A stretch of DNA of 64,000 nt from Clostridia bacterium (GCA_017428625.1 JAFRQM010000037.1:62001-126000), one strand, 5' to 3'. Positions 1 through 8,490 are shown, counted from the stretch's first letter. Made by a program: numbers and translations. Notes: generated by a model from the sequence alone, not told the origin.

Positions 1-483
1 GGCAGCATCATACAGACTGTCATACTCTTTGCCGGGCTTCAGATTCTTAAATCCTTCTCTGACTGCTTCATCTTCCAGTGAAGAAATCCATAATCTCTTC
101 ATCGACTTTCGGCAGCCGATGATTCTGTAAACGGTTCTGAAAATCCGTTCGCCCTCTCTGCCTGCGTCACAGGCATTGATAACTTCGCTCACATCGGAAC
201 GGTTCATCAGGGTTTTAAGGATGTTGAACTGCTCCTTTTTCTTTCCGTCGAGTCTGTACTTCCAGACATCGGGAACAATCGGCAGATCATCCATATACCA
301 TTTGGCGTATCTCTCATCATAGCTTTCGGGATAACACAATTCCGCAAGATGGCCGATACACCAGGAAACGATATATCCGTTTCCTTCACGGTATCCCTTG
401 CATTTCTTGTCCGCGCCGATGACTTTTGCGATACTGACAGCAACTGAAGGTTTCTCGGCGATGACAAGTTTGACTTTATTCAT
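1..483 (-). CDS. topB: DNA topoisomerase III, N-terminal part (cut by window edge)
   Basis: Only the first 161 codons are present and the frame runs off the left edge. The protein opens MNKVKLVIAEKPSVA, the Toprim start of type IA topoisomerases, and later shows NACDAGREGERIFR, the acidic Toprim motif that binds the catalytic magnesium. Type IA topoisomerases relax or decatenate DNA by single-strand passage. Copies carried by Tn1549-like ICEs are thought to help process transferred DNA. The ATG at 483 overlaps the end of the DUF4366 gene by 8 bp, so the two are probably translationally coupled. The order DUF4315, DUF4366, topoisomerase is typical of this ICE family. The identification is firm; the missing C-terminus cannot be judged. 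Confidence 0.93.
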   Translation of the reverse strand, partial: MNKVKLVIAEKPSVAVSIAKVIGADKKCKGYREGNGYIVSWCIGHLAELCYPESYDERYAKWYMDDLPIVPDVWKYRLDGKKKEQFNILKTLMNRSDVSEVINACDAGREGERIFRTVYRIIGCRKSMKRLWISSLEDEAVREGFKNLKPGKEYDSLYDAA

Positions 484-1195
484 TACCATCACCGTCTTCC
501 GAACTGCTGTAGATGTCATACATATCCTCGTCCTCGTTTACGGTTTCTTCCTCTTCATCGTCACCGTAATCCTCTGTATCCTCAACTGCCGGCTTCTGTT
601 TGGTTCCTTTGTTTCTGAATTTGAACCAATACAGAGCAAAGCCGCCGCCTGCGAGAATGAGAACAATTACGACAGCGGAGCCGCTTTTGGAGTTTTTCTC
701 CTTCGGCGTGTCTTTTTCCTCCTCTTCATCCCCATTATCTCCTGTCTGCTCCTCGGAGGGCTTTTCGGTTTCCGTTTCCTTTTCGGGTGTTTCCTCACCC
801 AAAAGAGCGAGCAGATCCGCTTCATCCACCATATTCAGAAAATGGACATTATCCGTATTGCCGTCACGGTCAACAATGATATAAAAGGTGTTGCCGGATT
901 TGGTGGTTACGGTCAGGAACTGCTTCTGCTGAACCTTATCGCTTCCCTCAGATTCAATCTGTGAATAATCATCAACAAGGGTCAGGTTTCCGTCGGGCGT
1001 CAGCTGATAGGTATTGTTTTCACCGGTCTGCGGAAGCTCGACATCTTCTTCCGAAATCTTGATTGAGGCAATGTATTCGGGAATATCCGTTTTTCCGCTT
1101 TCATCGCTCGCGTAATATTCCGCGGCATAGGACGGAAAACAAAAAGCCGCCGTCATCACGACAGCGGCGAACAAACTGAGTATTCTTTTTATCAT
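476..1195 (-). CDS. DUF4366 (CD1107-type) mobile-element membrane protein
   Basis: This 239-residue protein has a signal peptide (basic start, hydrophobic stretch, cleavage near SYA at residues 22-24). An extracellular domain follows (about 25-130), then an acidic, lysine-rich low-complexity linker (about 135-172), one transmembrane helix (about 173-192, VVIVLILAGGGFALYWF) and a strongly acidic cytosolic tail. The layout matches the DUF4366/CD1107 family found between DUF4315 and topoisomerase genes in Tn1549-like ICEs. The function is unknown; a role at the cell surface during mating is an inference from context. It overlaps both neighbours by a few bases, consistent with a single transcript. 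Confidence 0.85.
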   Translation of the reverse strand: MIKRILSLFAAVVMTAAFCFPSYAAEYYASDESGKTDIPEYIASIKISEEDVELPQTGENNTYQLTPDGNLTLVDDYSQIESEGSDKVQQKQFLTVTTKSGNTFYIIVDRDGNTDNVHFLNMVDEADLLALLGEETPEKETETEKPSEEQTGDNGDEEEEKDTPKEKNSKSGSAVVIVLILAGGGFALYWFKFRNKGTKQKPAVEDTEDYGDDEEEETVNEDEDMYDIYSSSEDGDGNE

Positions 1196-1458
1196 TCTGT
1201 GCTTTCAGCCTCCTTCTTTTTCTTTTCTTTGTTTTCTTTAAGGAAAGCTACAAGGTCTTCGGGAGTAAGATTCAACTGACGGCAGATAAGTCCGTACTCG
1301 CCGTCTTCAATACTCTGAAGCTTTTCGTTTGCCTTGCGCTTTCTCTTTTTTAAATCTTCATTCTTTTCTGTCAGGCTTTTGATTTTCTCATCGTTCTGAC
1401 TGATTTTCTTATCAATATCATCAATCTCAGCCTTGAGTTTTTCTTTGTTTGTGCTCAT
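1192..1458 (-). CDS. DUF4315 family coiled-coil protein
   Basis: The protein has 88 residues. The frame is open further upstream, but the ATG at 1458 is preceded by a GGAGG six bases away, which fixes the start. The N-terminal two-thirds is a highly charged coiled coil (Lys/Glu/Asp heptads). The C-terminus carries LNLTPEDLVAFLKENK, the short helical motif of the DUF4315 family. Such proteins sit beside DUF4366 in conjugative elements and have no established function. The stop overlaps the DUF4366 start by 4 bp. A second DUF4315-like protein lies in the neighbouring element at 21399-21629. Confidence 0.85.
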   Translation of the reverse strand: MSTNKEKLKAEIDDIDKKISQNDEKIKSLTEKNEDLKKRKRKANEKLQSIEDGEYGLICRQLNLTPEDLVAFLKENKEKKKKEAESTE

Positions 1459-1469
1459 TGGTACCTCCG

Positions 1470-1505
1470 AAAAAAGGAAAGCCGCTGCAAATGAATGCAA
1501 CGGCT
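1470..1505 (-). terminator. Rho-independent terminator after the toxin-antitoxin pair
   Basis: AGCCGCTGCA at 1480-1489 pairs with TGCAACGGCT at 1496-1505 with one mismatch. On the minus strand the hairpin is followed by a T-rich run. It separates the XRE/RelE unit from DUF4315, but it also lies just upstream of the DUF4315 ribosome site, so it could act as an attenuator. Confidence 0.6.
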
Positions 1506-1522
1506 GAAATATGGTGTTTGTT

Positions 1523-1834
1523 TTATGCGGAAATGATATTGAGTTTTGCCAACATTGAAGGATCTGCCTGCAGCATACTCAGAAGTCTTCTTGCCGCACC
1601 GACAGGTTTGTTCGTTCCCGCTTCCCAGGCTTCAACGGTTTTGATGGACACGCCCATAACCTGTGCAAAAGTTGTCTGCGTCATTCCGAGAGACAGTCTT
1701 GCGTCTCTGATTTGTTTTGCGTCAAATTCAGGCGCCGGATTTACGGTGCATTTTGTTGTCCTTGCAGTAATCTTACCGTTCTCATAATCTACGGCTTCGT
1801 TTAACCCTTTAATAATGCTTTCATAGACTCCCAT
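1523..1834 (-). CDS. XRE-family antitoxin (HigA/MqsA-like)
   Basis: The 103-residue protein starts at the ATG at 1834, which has AGGAGA upstream. The first 40 residues form a small N-terminal region. Residues about 45-100 are a helix-turn-helix: IRDARLSLGMTQTTFAQVMG, then SIKTVEAWEAG. This is the usual form of antitoxins encoded after a RelE/HigB toxin, where the HTH protein neutralises the toxin and represses the operon. It starts 4 bp after the toxin stop. The cognate operator is probably the palindrome at 2206-2226. Confidence 0.87.
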   Translation of the reverse strand: MGVYESIIKGLNEAVDYENGKITARTTKCTVNPAPEFDAKQIRDARLSLGMTQTTFAQVMGVSIKTVEAWEAGTNKPVGAARRLLSMLQADPSMLAKLNIISA

Positions 1835-1838
1835 ACAA

Positions 1839-2180
1839 TCATCTCCTGTCAATCGTGTTCTTAAGTAACTCAATAACTTTCTTTACTTCATTGCGTTCTT
1901 CTTTTGTTAGATTGTCTTTCTCGTTTTTAGTATATGCGGTAATCAGATAAATACGCTCATACACTGCAAAATCAACATAGCACACTCTGGCGCTTGAGCT
2001 TTTTCCTCTGCCTTCAAAGGCTACTCTGATTTTTCTCAATCCGCCGGTTCCCTGCATCAGATCGCCTTTGTTCGGATTAATCGTGAGTTCCTCTTGAAGA
2101 GTCTTAAGTTCTTTGTCCGTGAATCCGATTTCTTTCCATTTCTTATCGAATTCGGGAAGCATTACAAACTCTCTTGTCAT
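1839..2180 (-). CDS. RelE/HigB-family toxin
   Basis: The 114-residue protein (MTREFVMLPEFDKKW...) has the RelE/ParE fold signature: an N-terminal helix pair, then GGLRKIRVAFEGRGKSSSARVCY, where the basic strand supplies RNA-contacting residues, and a C-terminal helical tail. RelE-type toxins cut mRNA in the ribosome. The ATG at 2180 is chosen because a consensus promoter ends at 2203 and predicts a transcript start near 2196, which excludes the in-frame ATG at 2198. The toxin precedes the antitoxin, the HigBA-type order. The pair is likely to stabilise the ICE; that is inference. Confidence 0.85.
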   Translation of the reverse strand: MTREFVMLPEFDKKWKEIGFTDKELKTLQEELTINPNKGDLMQGTGGLRKIRVAFEGRGKSSSARVCYVDFAVYERIYLITAYTKNEKDNLTKEERNEVKKVIELLKNTIDRR

Positions 2181-2202
2181 ACATTCACCACTTTCCACTT
2201 GT

Positions 2203-2231
2203 ATTATACCCTATATAATAGGGTATGTCAA
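2203..2231 (-). promoter_or_regulatory. Consensus promoter with palindromic operator for the toxin-antitoxin pair
   Basis: On the minus strand, TTGACA (2231-2226) is followed after exactly 17 bp by TATAAT (2208-2203), a perfect sigma-A match. The spacer holds the palindrome ATACCCTA-TATAA-TAGGGTAT (2206-2226), which overlaps both hexamers. A bound XRE dimer would block polymerase, so autoregulation is the natural reading. Confidence 0.85.
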
Positions 2232-2239
2232 GATGTTTT

Positions 2240-3991
2240 TTACGGATTCGGCAGTCTGCCGCAGGAATAATAGTGGTTATTCCAGTAGCTTGTATCATAG
2301 GATTCATACTGTATCGGATCACCGGCGTCCACCATAATCTTGTTGACAGGGTCAACGATAATACCGACATGGGAACATAGCGTTCCGCTGTTGTAGGTGC
2401 CTGCAAAGAAGATGAGGTCACCGGGTTTTGCGTTGGCTATTGAAACCGGCGTACAGATGTTATATAACTGGGTCGCCGTCAGTCTCCCGACATTCCAGCC
2501 ACTGTGGTTTATCACCCAGGAAACATAGCCCGAACAGTCAAAGGATGTGGAAGGCGAACTGCCGCCGAACACATAAGGATAGCCGACATATTTATCCGCT
2601 TCTTCCATCATTTTCGCAAATCTTTCATCGCCCATATATGAAGCAGGAATATCATAATGCTTAACTTCTCCGTCATATCTGCCGATATATTCCGAGTCGG
2701 GAAACAAGTCATCTCTGTTGCCGAGCGTAGCCATATATATCGAATACATTGAAAGCTGATCCTCGCTGAGCATCTGCGACGGCACATGAGAAAGATTGTT
2801 GTTTCTGAGAGTAACATAACAGATAAAGTAATCGTATGGTACTCTTACCCGATATGATTCGATTGCCGTAAAGGGGTTGCCTTCCGAATCATAAAGAGTT
2901 ACATACCTGTATCTCGTTTCATATCTGTAACGGGTTTCCTTTACAACTCTGAATGAGAATTTGTACTGTTTATTAAACGCAGTCTGCAGTTCTCCGCGGA
3001 CTTCATCAGCGGTAAATTCGCCGTCATGAAGAGCGGATAACATAGAGATAAGCACATACGGATCGTGACCGATTTCATCAAGGTCATAATGGTATTCATC
3101 ATAACTGTGAGTGCTTTCAAAGTTATCAATCTTTGACTGCAAATCAGCTTCAAGCTGACAGTATGCCTGCTCCGCGTTCAGCATATCCTCATCTTCGGAT
3201 GCATAGGTGCTGAGTGTAACTCCGCCTGTCGTGCTTTGAACAAGAACCGTTCCGGTAGATGATAAAACACCGACACCGATAATAATTGCAAGAACAACAC
3301 CGAGAGCAATGGCGACAAGACCTTTATGCTCCGCAACATATTCAACAACCTTATTCCTTGTTTCTTCGGTTGCCTTCTTTGCCGATTTCTTAACGGAATC
3401 GCCGAAAGAGGAAACAGAAGCGGATGCGGAAGAACCGTGCTTCGCGGCATAGTATTCTTTCCGTATCTCCTGCTTCTGTTTCCATCTGGAATACGGATTT
3501 GATTTCACTTCGGGATGTTCCGAACTGTATGAGGCATATCGCTCTTTTAGATTCTCACGGTCAAACCGCTGTTCCTGTTTGCGAGCCGCTCTTTCTTCAT
3601 TGAGCTGTTGTTTCTGAGACTCATCTGTAACTTTGCGATTCTTTCTTCTGGTATATGTTCTTACCGTTCTTGATGTGTTTTCAACCTGTTTTGTGCCTTC
3701 ATTGACTGCCTGAACGGAAACGTTTTCTTCAGAATCAGATTCGGTCTTTTGGCGGATGCGGTTTGTAACGGCTTTGCCGGGCATTTCTTTAATGTATTCA
3801 CCTTCATCGGTTCTCAGCTTTTCCGACAGCTTCGGTTTGTTTTCTTCGAAATCAAGCCGCTTCCTGACTTTCATCTGTTTCTTGGGCTTTTTGCCGTGTT
3901 TGGTTTTTACGGTTTCTTCGGCAAGCTTATCCGCCTTCTTACCGTTTAACTCTTCCTCTGTGAAATTGAGTTTATGCTTACGCTTCGGCAT
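2240..3991 (-). CDS. CD1108-family NlpC/P60 peptidoglycan hydrolase of the conjugation module
   Basis: The protein has 583 residues. The N-terminus is cytosolic and very basic (about 1-220), one transmembrane helix follows (about 225-250), then an extracellular region with a conserved AYCQLEADLQSKI and YDEYHYDLDEIGHDPY segment, and a C-terminal NlpC/P60 domain (about 450-583). The catalytic Cys is in FDCSGYV (about 483) and the His is in SHVGII (about 540). These VirB1-like enzymes are expected to open peptidoglycan for the mating channel. The ATG at 3991 overlaps the upstream gene by 14 bp; an in-frame TTG at 4024 with weak GGAG is an alternative. Family assignment is strong. Confidence 0.9.
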   Translation of the reverse strand: MPKRKHKLNFTEEELNGKKADKLAEETVKTKHGKKPKKQMKVRKRLDFEENKPKLSEKLRTDEGEYIKEMPGKAVTNRIRQKTESDSEENVSVQAVNEGTKQVENTSRTVRTYTRRKNRKVTDESQKQQLNEERAARKQEQRFDRENLKERYASYSSEHPEVKSNPYSRWKQKQEIRKEYYAAKHGSSASASVSSFGDSVKKSAKKATEETRNKVVEYVAEHKGLVAIALGVVLAIIIGVGVLSSTGTVLVQSTTGGVTLSTYASEDEDMLNAEQAYCQLEADLQSKIDNFESTHSYDEYHYDLDEIGHDPYVLISMLSALHDGEFTADEVRGELQTAFNKQYKFSFRVVKETRYRYETRYRYVTLYDSEGNPFTAIESYRVRVPYDYFICYVTLRNNNLSHVPSQMLSEDQLSMYSIYMATLGNRDDLFPDSEYIGRYDGEVKHYDIPASYMGDERFAKMMEEADKYVGYPYVFGGSSPSTSFDCSGYVSWVINHSGWNVGRLTATQLYNICTPVSIANAKPGDLIFFAGTYNSGTLCSHVGIIVDPVNKIMVDAGDPIQYESYDTSYWNNHYYSCGRLPNP

Positions 3992-4619
3992 TGCAGTCAG
4001 CGACCAGCACAGCGGCTTTGACAAAAAGCTCCGGATTCTCGAGAGCTTTGCTTATTGCCTCATTGAGGAAATCATAAGCGTCCAGCGCTTTTTCAAAACC
4101 TTCAATGAAATCTTTGCCGAGATAATTGTATGTGGCTTCGTCAAAATCGGGGATTTCGGGAGCGTTATTTTTCTCAATCAGTTCAAGATAACCTTCGTCG
4201 TGTTCATCATCGGGGAAAATATCAATTTCATCCTCTTCATCGTCGTAATCATCTTCGTAATCTTCCTCTTCGCAGCCAGCGAAATCATTTTCGATGTCAC
4301 AGAAGAAATCATCGGTTACGCACTCGATATATTCGCAGATGTCGCAGGGATCGGGTTCAGGTGAGTTTTCACAGAGGCGGCAGATATCTTCCTGACCGAT
4401 GAAGTTAAGTCTCTGAACACCGCCGTCTGTATTGAAGCATATTTTTGAAATATGCCTGCAAAGATTGCGGACGCTTCTGCCGGGGTCTTTGAAGCCGAAC
4501 ATCTTGGCTGCATCCTTAGCGCAATAGAGAAGCTCGTCTTCCGAGGGGTTGTACCAAAGACGGAGAGTTCCGTATACCTCGCTGTCAATCGTTGCTCTGA
4601 TTTCTGTGTTTTTTGTCAT
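3978..4619 (-). CDS. BRO-N-like domain protein with acidic Cys-rich C-terminus
   Basis: The protein has 213 residues. Residues about 10-75 (TLRLWYNPSEDELLYCAKDAAKMFGF, then PGRSVRNLCRH) resemble the BRO-N/antirepressor domain of phage and mobile-element proteins. The middle has several cysteines (CENSPEPDPCDICEYIEC) that could bind a metal. A very acidic stretch (EEEDYEDDYDDEEDEIDIF) follows, then a helical C-terminus. A regulatory or DNA-binding role is likely, but the target is unknown. It follows a strong terminator (4653-4688) and so should have its own promoter. It overlaps the CD1108 gene by 14 bp. Confidence 0.65.
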   Translation of the reverse strand: MTKNTEIRATIDSEVYGTLRLWYNPSEDELLYCAKDAAKMFGFKDPGRSVRNLCRHISKICFNTDGGVQRLNFIGQEDICRLCENSPEPDPCDICEYIECVTDDFFCDIENDFAGCEEEDYEDDYDDEEDEIDIFPDDEHDEGYLELIEKNNAPEIPDFDEATYNYLGKDFIEGFEKALDAYDFLNEAISKALENPELFVKAAVLVADCNAEA

Positions 4620-4652
4620 AATTTTGTTCTCCTTTCCCGCCCGAAAGGGCGC

Positions 4653-4688
4653 AAAAAAGCAGCCCGTTTACGAATAAACGAACTGCTT
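4653..4688 (-). terminator. Rho-independent terminator downstream of the VirB4 region
   Basis: AAGCAG (4657-4662) pairs with CTGCTT (4683-4688), and an inner stem CGTTTA/TAAACG closes on a CGAA loop. On the minus strand the hairpin is followed by a run of Ts. It separates the type IV secretion genes from the BRO-N/CD1108 transcript. Confidence 0.75.
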
Positions 4689-4693
4689 CTGTT

Positions 4694-4879
4694 TTAATAG
4701 ATTGTTATTACCATTTCATCATGGTGTCTGAGATAGATATCCTCAAAATCGAAGTAGAAACCGTAAAAGGTCAATATTTCCTCCTGCAGGTCATACAGTT
4801 TTTCAAGGATTCTCTCTTTACAGTTTTCAAATTCCTCTTCGGCTTTTGCGTTATAGAATTCGCGCTTGTCAGGTATAGG
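4694..4879 (-). CDS. Small acidic ORF with no usable start (possible frameshifted gene)
   Basis: A 61-codon frame with coding-like composition reads PIPDKREFYNAKAEEEF... and ends DEMVITIY before a TAA at 4696-4694. It is helical and acidic with many aromatics. It has no ATG, GTG or TTG near its beginning. An ATG with GTGGTG upstream lies just before it in another frame (ATG ACC TAT ACC TGA), and removal of one T would join the two as MTYT-DKREF. It is therefore either a gene broken by a one-base insertion or one with an unusual start. It starts just after the VirB4 stop. No family recognised. Confidence 0.4.
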   Translation of the reverse strand, partial: PIPDKREFYNAKAEEEFENCKERILEKLYDLQEEILTFYGFYFDFEDIYLRHHDEMVITIY

Positions 4880-4892
4880 TCATCACCACTTT

Positions 4893-7271
4893 TCATTCCC
4901 GCAATTGCTCCTGCGGTTTAGTGGTCATGATTCTGTAAAGCATTGTATCCTTCGGGAACCTGTCAACAAACGGAATAATCGTACTGCCGTAAAACAGTAA
5001 TCCTTCGCCTTCACCGGATGATGTGACATACGAAAGCTGATACTGTGAAATGTTCAGCTGTTTTGCGAGAATCTGTCTGTCACCGGCTGCCTGATTGAGC
5101 ATATATATGTAATCGCTGTTTTCAAAGATGTTCTCTATCTCTCTTGACGAAAGCAGGTCTTTTACATTCTGCGTTATGCCCGTCGGAATGCCGCCCCATT
5201 TACGGAAACGCTTCCAGATTTCAACCGTATACGCTGCCGTCTGCTCTTCTTTGAGAAGAAGGTGCATTTCATCGATATAATACCTCGTTGATTTGTGCGC
5301 CTCACGGTTGACTGTAACACGGTTCCAGACCTGATCCTGAACAATCAGCATACCGATTTTCTTCAGCTGCTTGCCGAGTTCCTTGATGTCATAACTGACC
5401 ACACGGCTTTTTATGTCAACATTGGTTCTGTGATTAAACACATTGAGTGAACCCGTGACATATATTTCAAGAGCCGTGGCAAGATATTTTGCCTCTTTTT
5501 CATCCTGCTTCAGAAGTTCATTATAAAGGTCTTCAAGAATCGGCATGTTTTCGGGTATAGGATACTGCAGATAAGTTCTGTAAACCATACGGACACAGCG
5601 GTCTATAATCGTCTTTTCCACAGGCTGAAGTCCTTCCTTGCCGCCGACAATCAATTCGCAGAGCGAAAGAATAAAGTCGGATTTAAGGGTAAGCGGGTTC
5701 TCATCTTCACTGTAATTTAGATTCAGATCCATGGGATTGATATAGTCCTGAGAAACAGGAGAAATTTTAATCACCTGACCGCCGAGATGTTCCACGAGCG
5801 CTCCGTATTCCGCTTCGGGATCACAGATGATAATATCATCATCCGTAACAAGAAATACATTTGAGATTTCTCTCTTTGCCGAGAACGATTTGCCTGAACC
5901 CGGAGTTCCGAGAATCAGACCGTTCGGATTCTTGAGCAGTTTTCTGTCCACCATAATGATGTTATTTGACAGTGCATTCAAACCGCAGTAAAGTGCTTCT
6001 TTGCTTGACTGGAACAGTTCCTGTGTCGTAAACGGAATGAATATTGCAGCAGATGAAGTAGTAAGTCCTCTCTGTATATCAATCTGATTGTATCCGAGAG
6101 GCAGACAGCTCATAAGGCCCTCTTCCTGCTGGAAGTCAAGCCTTACAAGATTGCAGTTATGCTGCTGTGCGATGCTTGATGCTCTGAAAACATCATTTGC
6201 AAGTTCCTTCTTCGTTTTGGCTACATTCATAACTATGAATGTCACAAGAAACATTCTCTCGTTTCTGGACTGCAGATCCTGAAGCAGTTTCATGGCTTCA
6301 TCATTGTAGGTTGAAAGGTCGCTCGGAATAATATCCATATCATAACCTGAGCGGACCGCTTTTTTCTGCTCTTCAATCTTGGATTTCTGCAGGTCGGTAA
6401 TCTTTCTCTTTATTGTTTTGATTGCTTTGACCTGATCCATAGACTGAATATGCATTGATACAACCACATTGCTCTCCATATCGAGAAAATCAGCAAGAAG
6501 TCTGTCGTTAAGTTCGGGAGCGAGAATCTGCAGAAATGATACATTTCCTATCTGTTTTCCCATAACGAATTCCTTACCATTTTTAAATTCAAACGAAGAG
6601 GGAGCAATATGATCTTTTACAGAAAGACCTGTTTTAACGAGCCAGTCCCAGTCAAAACGAAATGGAGTGTTTTCGCCGATATGGAACATACCGTGAATAA
6701 CCTTCAGCCTATCAAAACCGTTCATAGGCTGCGCCTGAACTCCAAGTTTCTTGAAATTTTGAATAATATCGGTTTCTATTCTTTCAAGACGGGGCTTTGC
6801 GTCTTTGATATTGTTTGCTTCAATACCGAAAGACAGATACTTCGTTTTGACAAGGCCGTTATTGCCTTTGGAAAGCTGATTGTTCAGAAATGTCTGATAC
6901 TCAGCCGCTATATCGGCAAAGCCGTCGTCTCTTATGGGGATATTTATGCTTTCCGACACATTGTCGGACTGTCCGGTCATATTCACAAACGAAAACTGAA
7001 AACGGACAGATGAATCAAAATAGTTGAGAAAATCACACCATGAATCAAATATGGCGTTCTTATCCTCGTTGCTGCTTATCTGATAATTGATATCATTGAA
7101 ACGTACTGTTTTGGTATAGAGCGTATCTGTCACTTTGCAGATACCGTCTTTGAACATCCGCTGAAACGGAATACTGTCCTGTGCGGACATTTCCTTTTTG
7201 TTTTTGCCCAAAGCCCTGGCTTTAGCTTCGTTTATCTGCTTTTGCTGTGCTTTGGTTACTGCCTGAGACAA
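4893..7271 (-). CDS. virB4: VirB4-like type IV secretion ATPase
   Basis: The 792-residue protein is the energising ATPase of the mating channel. The N-terminal half (about 1-400) is the VirB4/CagE domain. The C-terminal RecA-like domain has Walker A LILGTPGSGKSFSAKRE (about 450) and the Walker B-type stretch YYIDEMHLLL (about 670). GGIPTGITQNVKDLL follows it and is typical of TraE/VirB4 of Tn1549-like ICEs. The start is a TTG at 7271 with GGGAGGTG seven bases upstream; its first 17 codons overlap the PrgI gene. It is cytosolic or membrane-associated, and works with PrgI and the VirB6-like protein encoded immediately upstream. Confidence 0.94.
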   Translation of the reverse strand: MSQAVTKAQQKQINEAKARALGKNKKEMSAQDSIPFQRMFKDGICKVTDTLYTKTVRFNDINYQISSNEDKNAIFDSWCDFLNYFDSSVRFQFSFVNMTGQSDNVSESINIPIRDDGFADIAAEYQTFLNNQLSKGNNGLVKTKYLSFGIEANNIKDAKPRLERIETDIIQNFKKLGVQAQPMNGFDRLKVIHGMFHIGENTPFRFDWDWLVKTGLSVKDHIAPSSFEFKNGKEFVMGKQIGNVSFLQILAPELNDRLLADFLDMESNVVVSMHIQSMDQVKAIKTIKRKITDLQKSKIEEQKKAVRSGYDMDIIPSDLSTYNDEAMKLLQDLQSRNERMFLVTFIVMNVAKTKKELANDVFRASSIAQQHNCNLVRLDFQQEEGLMSCLPLGYNQIDIQRGLTTSSAAIFIPFTTQELFQSSKEALYCGLNALSNNIIMVDRKLLKNPNGLILGTPGSGKSFSAKREISNVFLVTDDDIIICDPEAEYGALVEHLGGQVIKISPVSQDYINPMDLNLNYSEDENPLTLKSDFILSLCELIVGGKEGLQPVEKTIIDRCVRMVYRTYLQYPIPENMPILEDLYNELLKQDEKEAKYLATALEIYVTGSLNVFNHRTNVDIKSRVVSYDIKELGKQLKKIGMLIVQDQVWNRVTVNREAHKSTRYYIDEMHLLLKEEQTAAYTVEIWKRFRKWGGIPTGITQNVKDLLSSREIENIFENSDYIYMLNQAAGDRQILAKQLNISQYQLSYVTSSGEGEGLLFYGSTIIPFVDRFPKDTMLYRIMTTKPQEQLRE

Positions 7272-7623
7272 TGGATTTCACCTCCCTGTCAAATTTGTCC
7301 TGCTTTTCAAGCATTGAATAATAGTTTGCGGTTTTGTACGGTCTCTGTTTCGGGCGGAGAAACATTACATTCAGCATGTTCTTCGCAATTTTCTCAAACG
7401 GTCTGCCGTTTTTCTCATACATTGCCAGAAGCATAAACGGGATAACGGTCATTACCATAAGAATTGCCGCAGCACTGGAGCCGATGTGAGATTTCGACAG
7501 AAAAAACAGCGGCAGTCCGAGAGCACCGCCGGCTCCGAAACAGATAAGCTGTCTTTTAGTGAGGTTAAACATCACTTTGGTTTTTACAGCATTCAGATCT
7601 TTTGGTACGGGTACATATGCCAT
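7222..7623 (-). CDS. prgI: PrgI family protein (VirB3-like)
   Basis: This 133-residue protein opens MAYVPVPKDLNAVKTKVMFNLTKRQL and has two adjacent transmembrane helices (about 27-45 and 50-70). A conserved RPFEKIAKNML segment and a basic cytosolic tail follow. That is the PrgI family layout, equivalent to VirB3, which anchors VirB4 at the membrane. The ATG at 7623 has GGAAGGTG upstream. Its end overlaps the VirB4 start by 50 bp, consistent with coupled synthesis. Confidence 0.9.
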   Translation of the reverse strand: MAYVPVPKDLNAVKTKVMFNLTKRQLICFGAGGALGLPLFFLSKSHIGSSAAAILMVMTVIPFMLLAMYEKNGRPFEKIAKNMLNVMFLRPKQRPYKTANYYSMLEKQDKFDREVKSIVSGSNQSTAKADKRS

Positions 7624-7641
7624 AGCGTTTCACCTTCCTTC

Positions 7642-8490
7642 TTAATGTGCATTGAAGATACTCTTGGCGAGTGATCCGGTCTTGAACAGCGAGAAACACA
7701 GCAATACTGTATATCCCATACAGGTCCACAAAGCGTATGAAATATCGTCCGTAACGGTAATGTGTTCAACAAGCGCGGCGTATATTGCAACGCAGACAAT
7801 AATGAGAAATGCCTGAAAGGCAAGCGCAATCAGATTTCGCAGATAATTCCTGCCGACCTGCTCGCTTTCTTTATTCATCATTGTCGCCATAGGCACGGGA
7901 GCAACAGAAGTTACGAGATAGATTTCTATCATCCTTCCGAACACAACCACGAGGATACATATCTGGAGTAATCCCATACAGAGTTTGACAACTCCTGTCT
8001 GCACCCACAGGCCGAGCAATGCTCCAAGTGTCATTGCAGCCAGCTTTTCATCTAGTCCGTCCATAAACAGCGACGAATCGATGGCAACACTTCCTATTGC
8101 AACTCCTGCAGCTTCATTGACTATATGCTGACCGACATCAAACACCGCCATTACAATGTTCCATGTGTTAGTAACGATTAAACAGGCTGCTGATGATTTG
8201 AACACCCATTTGAAGAAGGCGAATGTATCGCCGTCATTCAGGTTGTTTCTGTCAATTACCATCTGAAGAAGTTCAAGCGACATAACGAACGCGAGAACCA
8301 TTGCCGCTATCGGAACCATTACATTATCCGAAAGACCTTTGACCATATTATATATGGCACCGTTCCAGCCCTGCGGGGTTTTGCCTACTGTTTCCGCTAT
8401 CTCTCCGACCTTTGTGTTTACCTGATCGAACAGACCGGACAGATTTGAAGTGATACCGCTTGTGAGGATTTCCCGTAACCATTCTTCCAA
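7642..8490 (-). CDS. VirB6/TrbL-like multi-spanning membrane protein (CD1112 family)
   Basis: The 282-residue protein has a short amphipathic start (EEWLREILTSGI), the family motif GKTPQGWNGAIYNMVKGL, and about six transmembrane helices (near 60-80, 100-120, 150-200, 230-250 and 260-275). It matches the CD1112 group of VirB6/TrbL channel proteins that sit between Maff2 and PrgI in Tn1549-like ICEs. The start used is a TTG at 8490 with only a weak ribosome site. The frame stays open seven more codons upstream through a CTG, so the N-terminus may be slightly longer (LDKIKEAL...). Confidence 0.88.
   Translation of the reverse strand: MEEWLREILTSGITSNLSGLFDQVNTKVGEIAETVGKTPQGWNGAIYNMVKGLSDNVMVPIAAMVLAFVMSLELLQMVIDRNNLNDGDTFAFFKWVFKSSAACLIVTNTWNIVMAVFDVGQHIVNEAAGVAIGSVAIDSSLFMDGLDEKLAAMTLGALLGLWVQTGVVKLCMGLLQICILVVVFGRMIEIYLVTSVAPVPMATMMNKESEQVGRNYLRNLIALAFQAFLIIVCVAIYAALVEHITVTDDISYALWTCMGYTVLLCFSLFKTGSLAKSIFNAH

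Noticed and set aside
398-964. 188-codon plus-strand ORF
   Set aside because: Antisense to the DUF4366 and topoisomerase genes, which have clear motifs and ribosome sites.
3992-4024. TTG start for the CD1108 protein
   Set aside because: Weak GGAG is present, but the family starts at the basic KRKHKLNFTEEE segment, which the ATG at 3991 gives.
3756-4364. 202-codon plus-strand ORF
   Set aside because: Antisense shadow of the CD1108 and BRO-N genes; composition is Phe/Ile-rich as expected for the reverse of acidic coding sequence.
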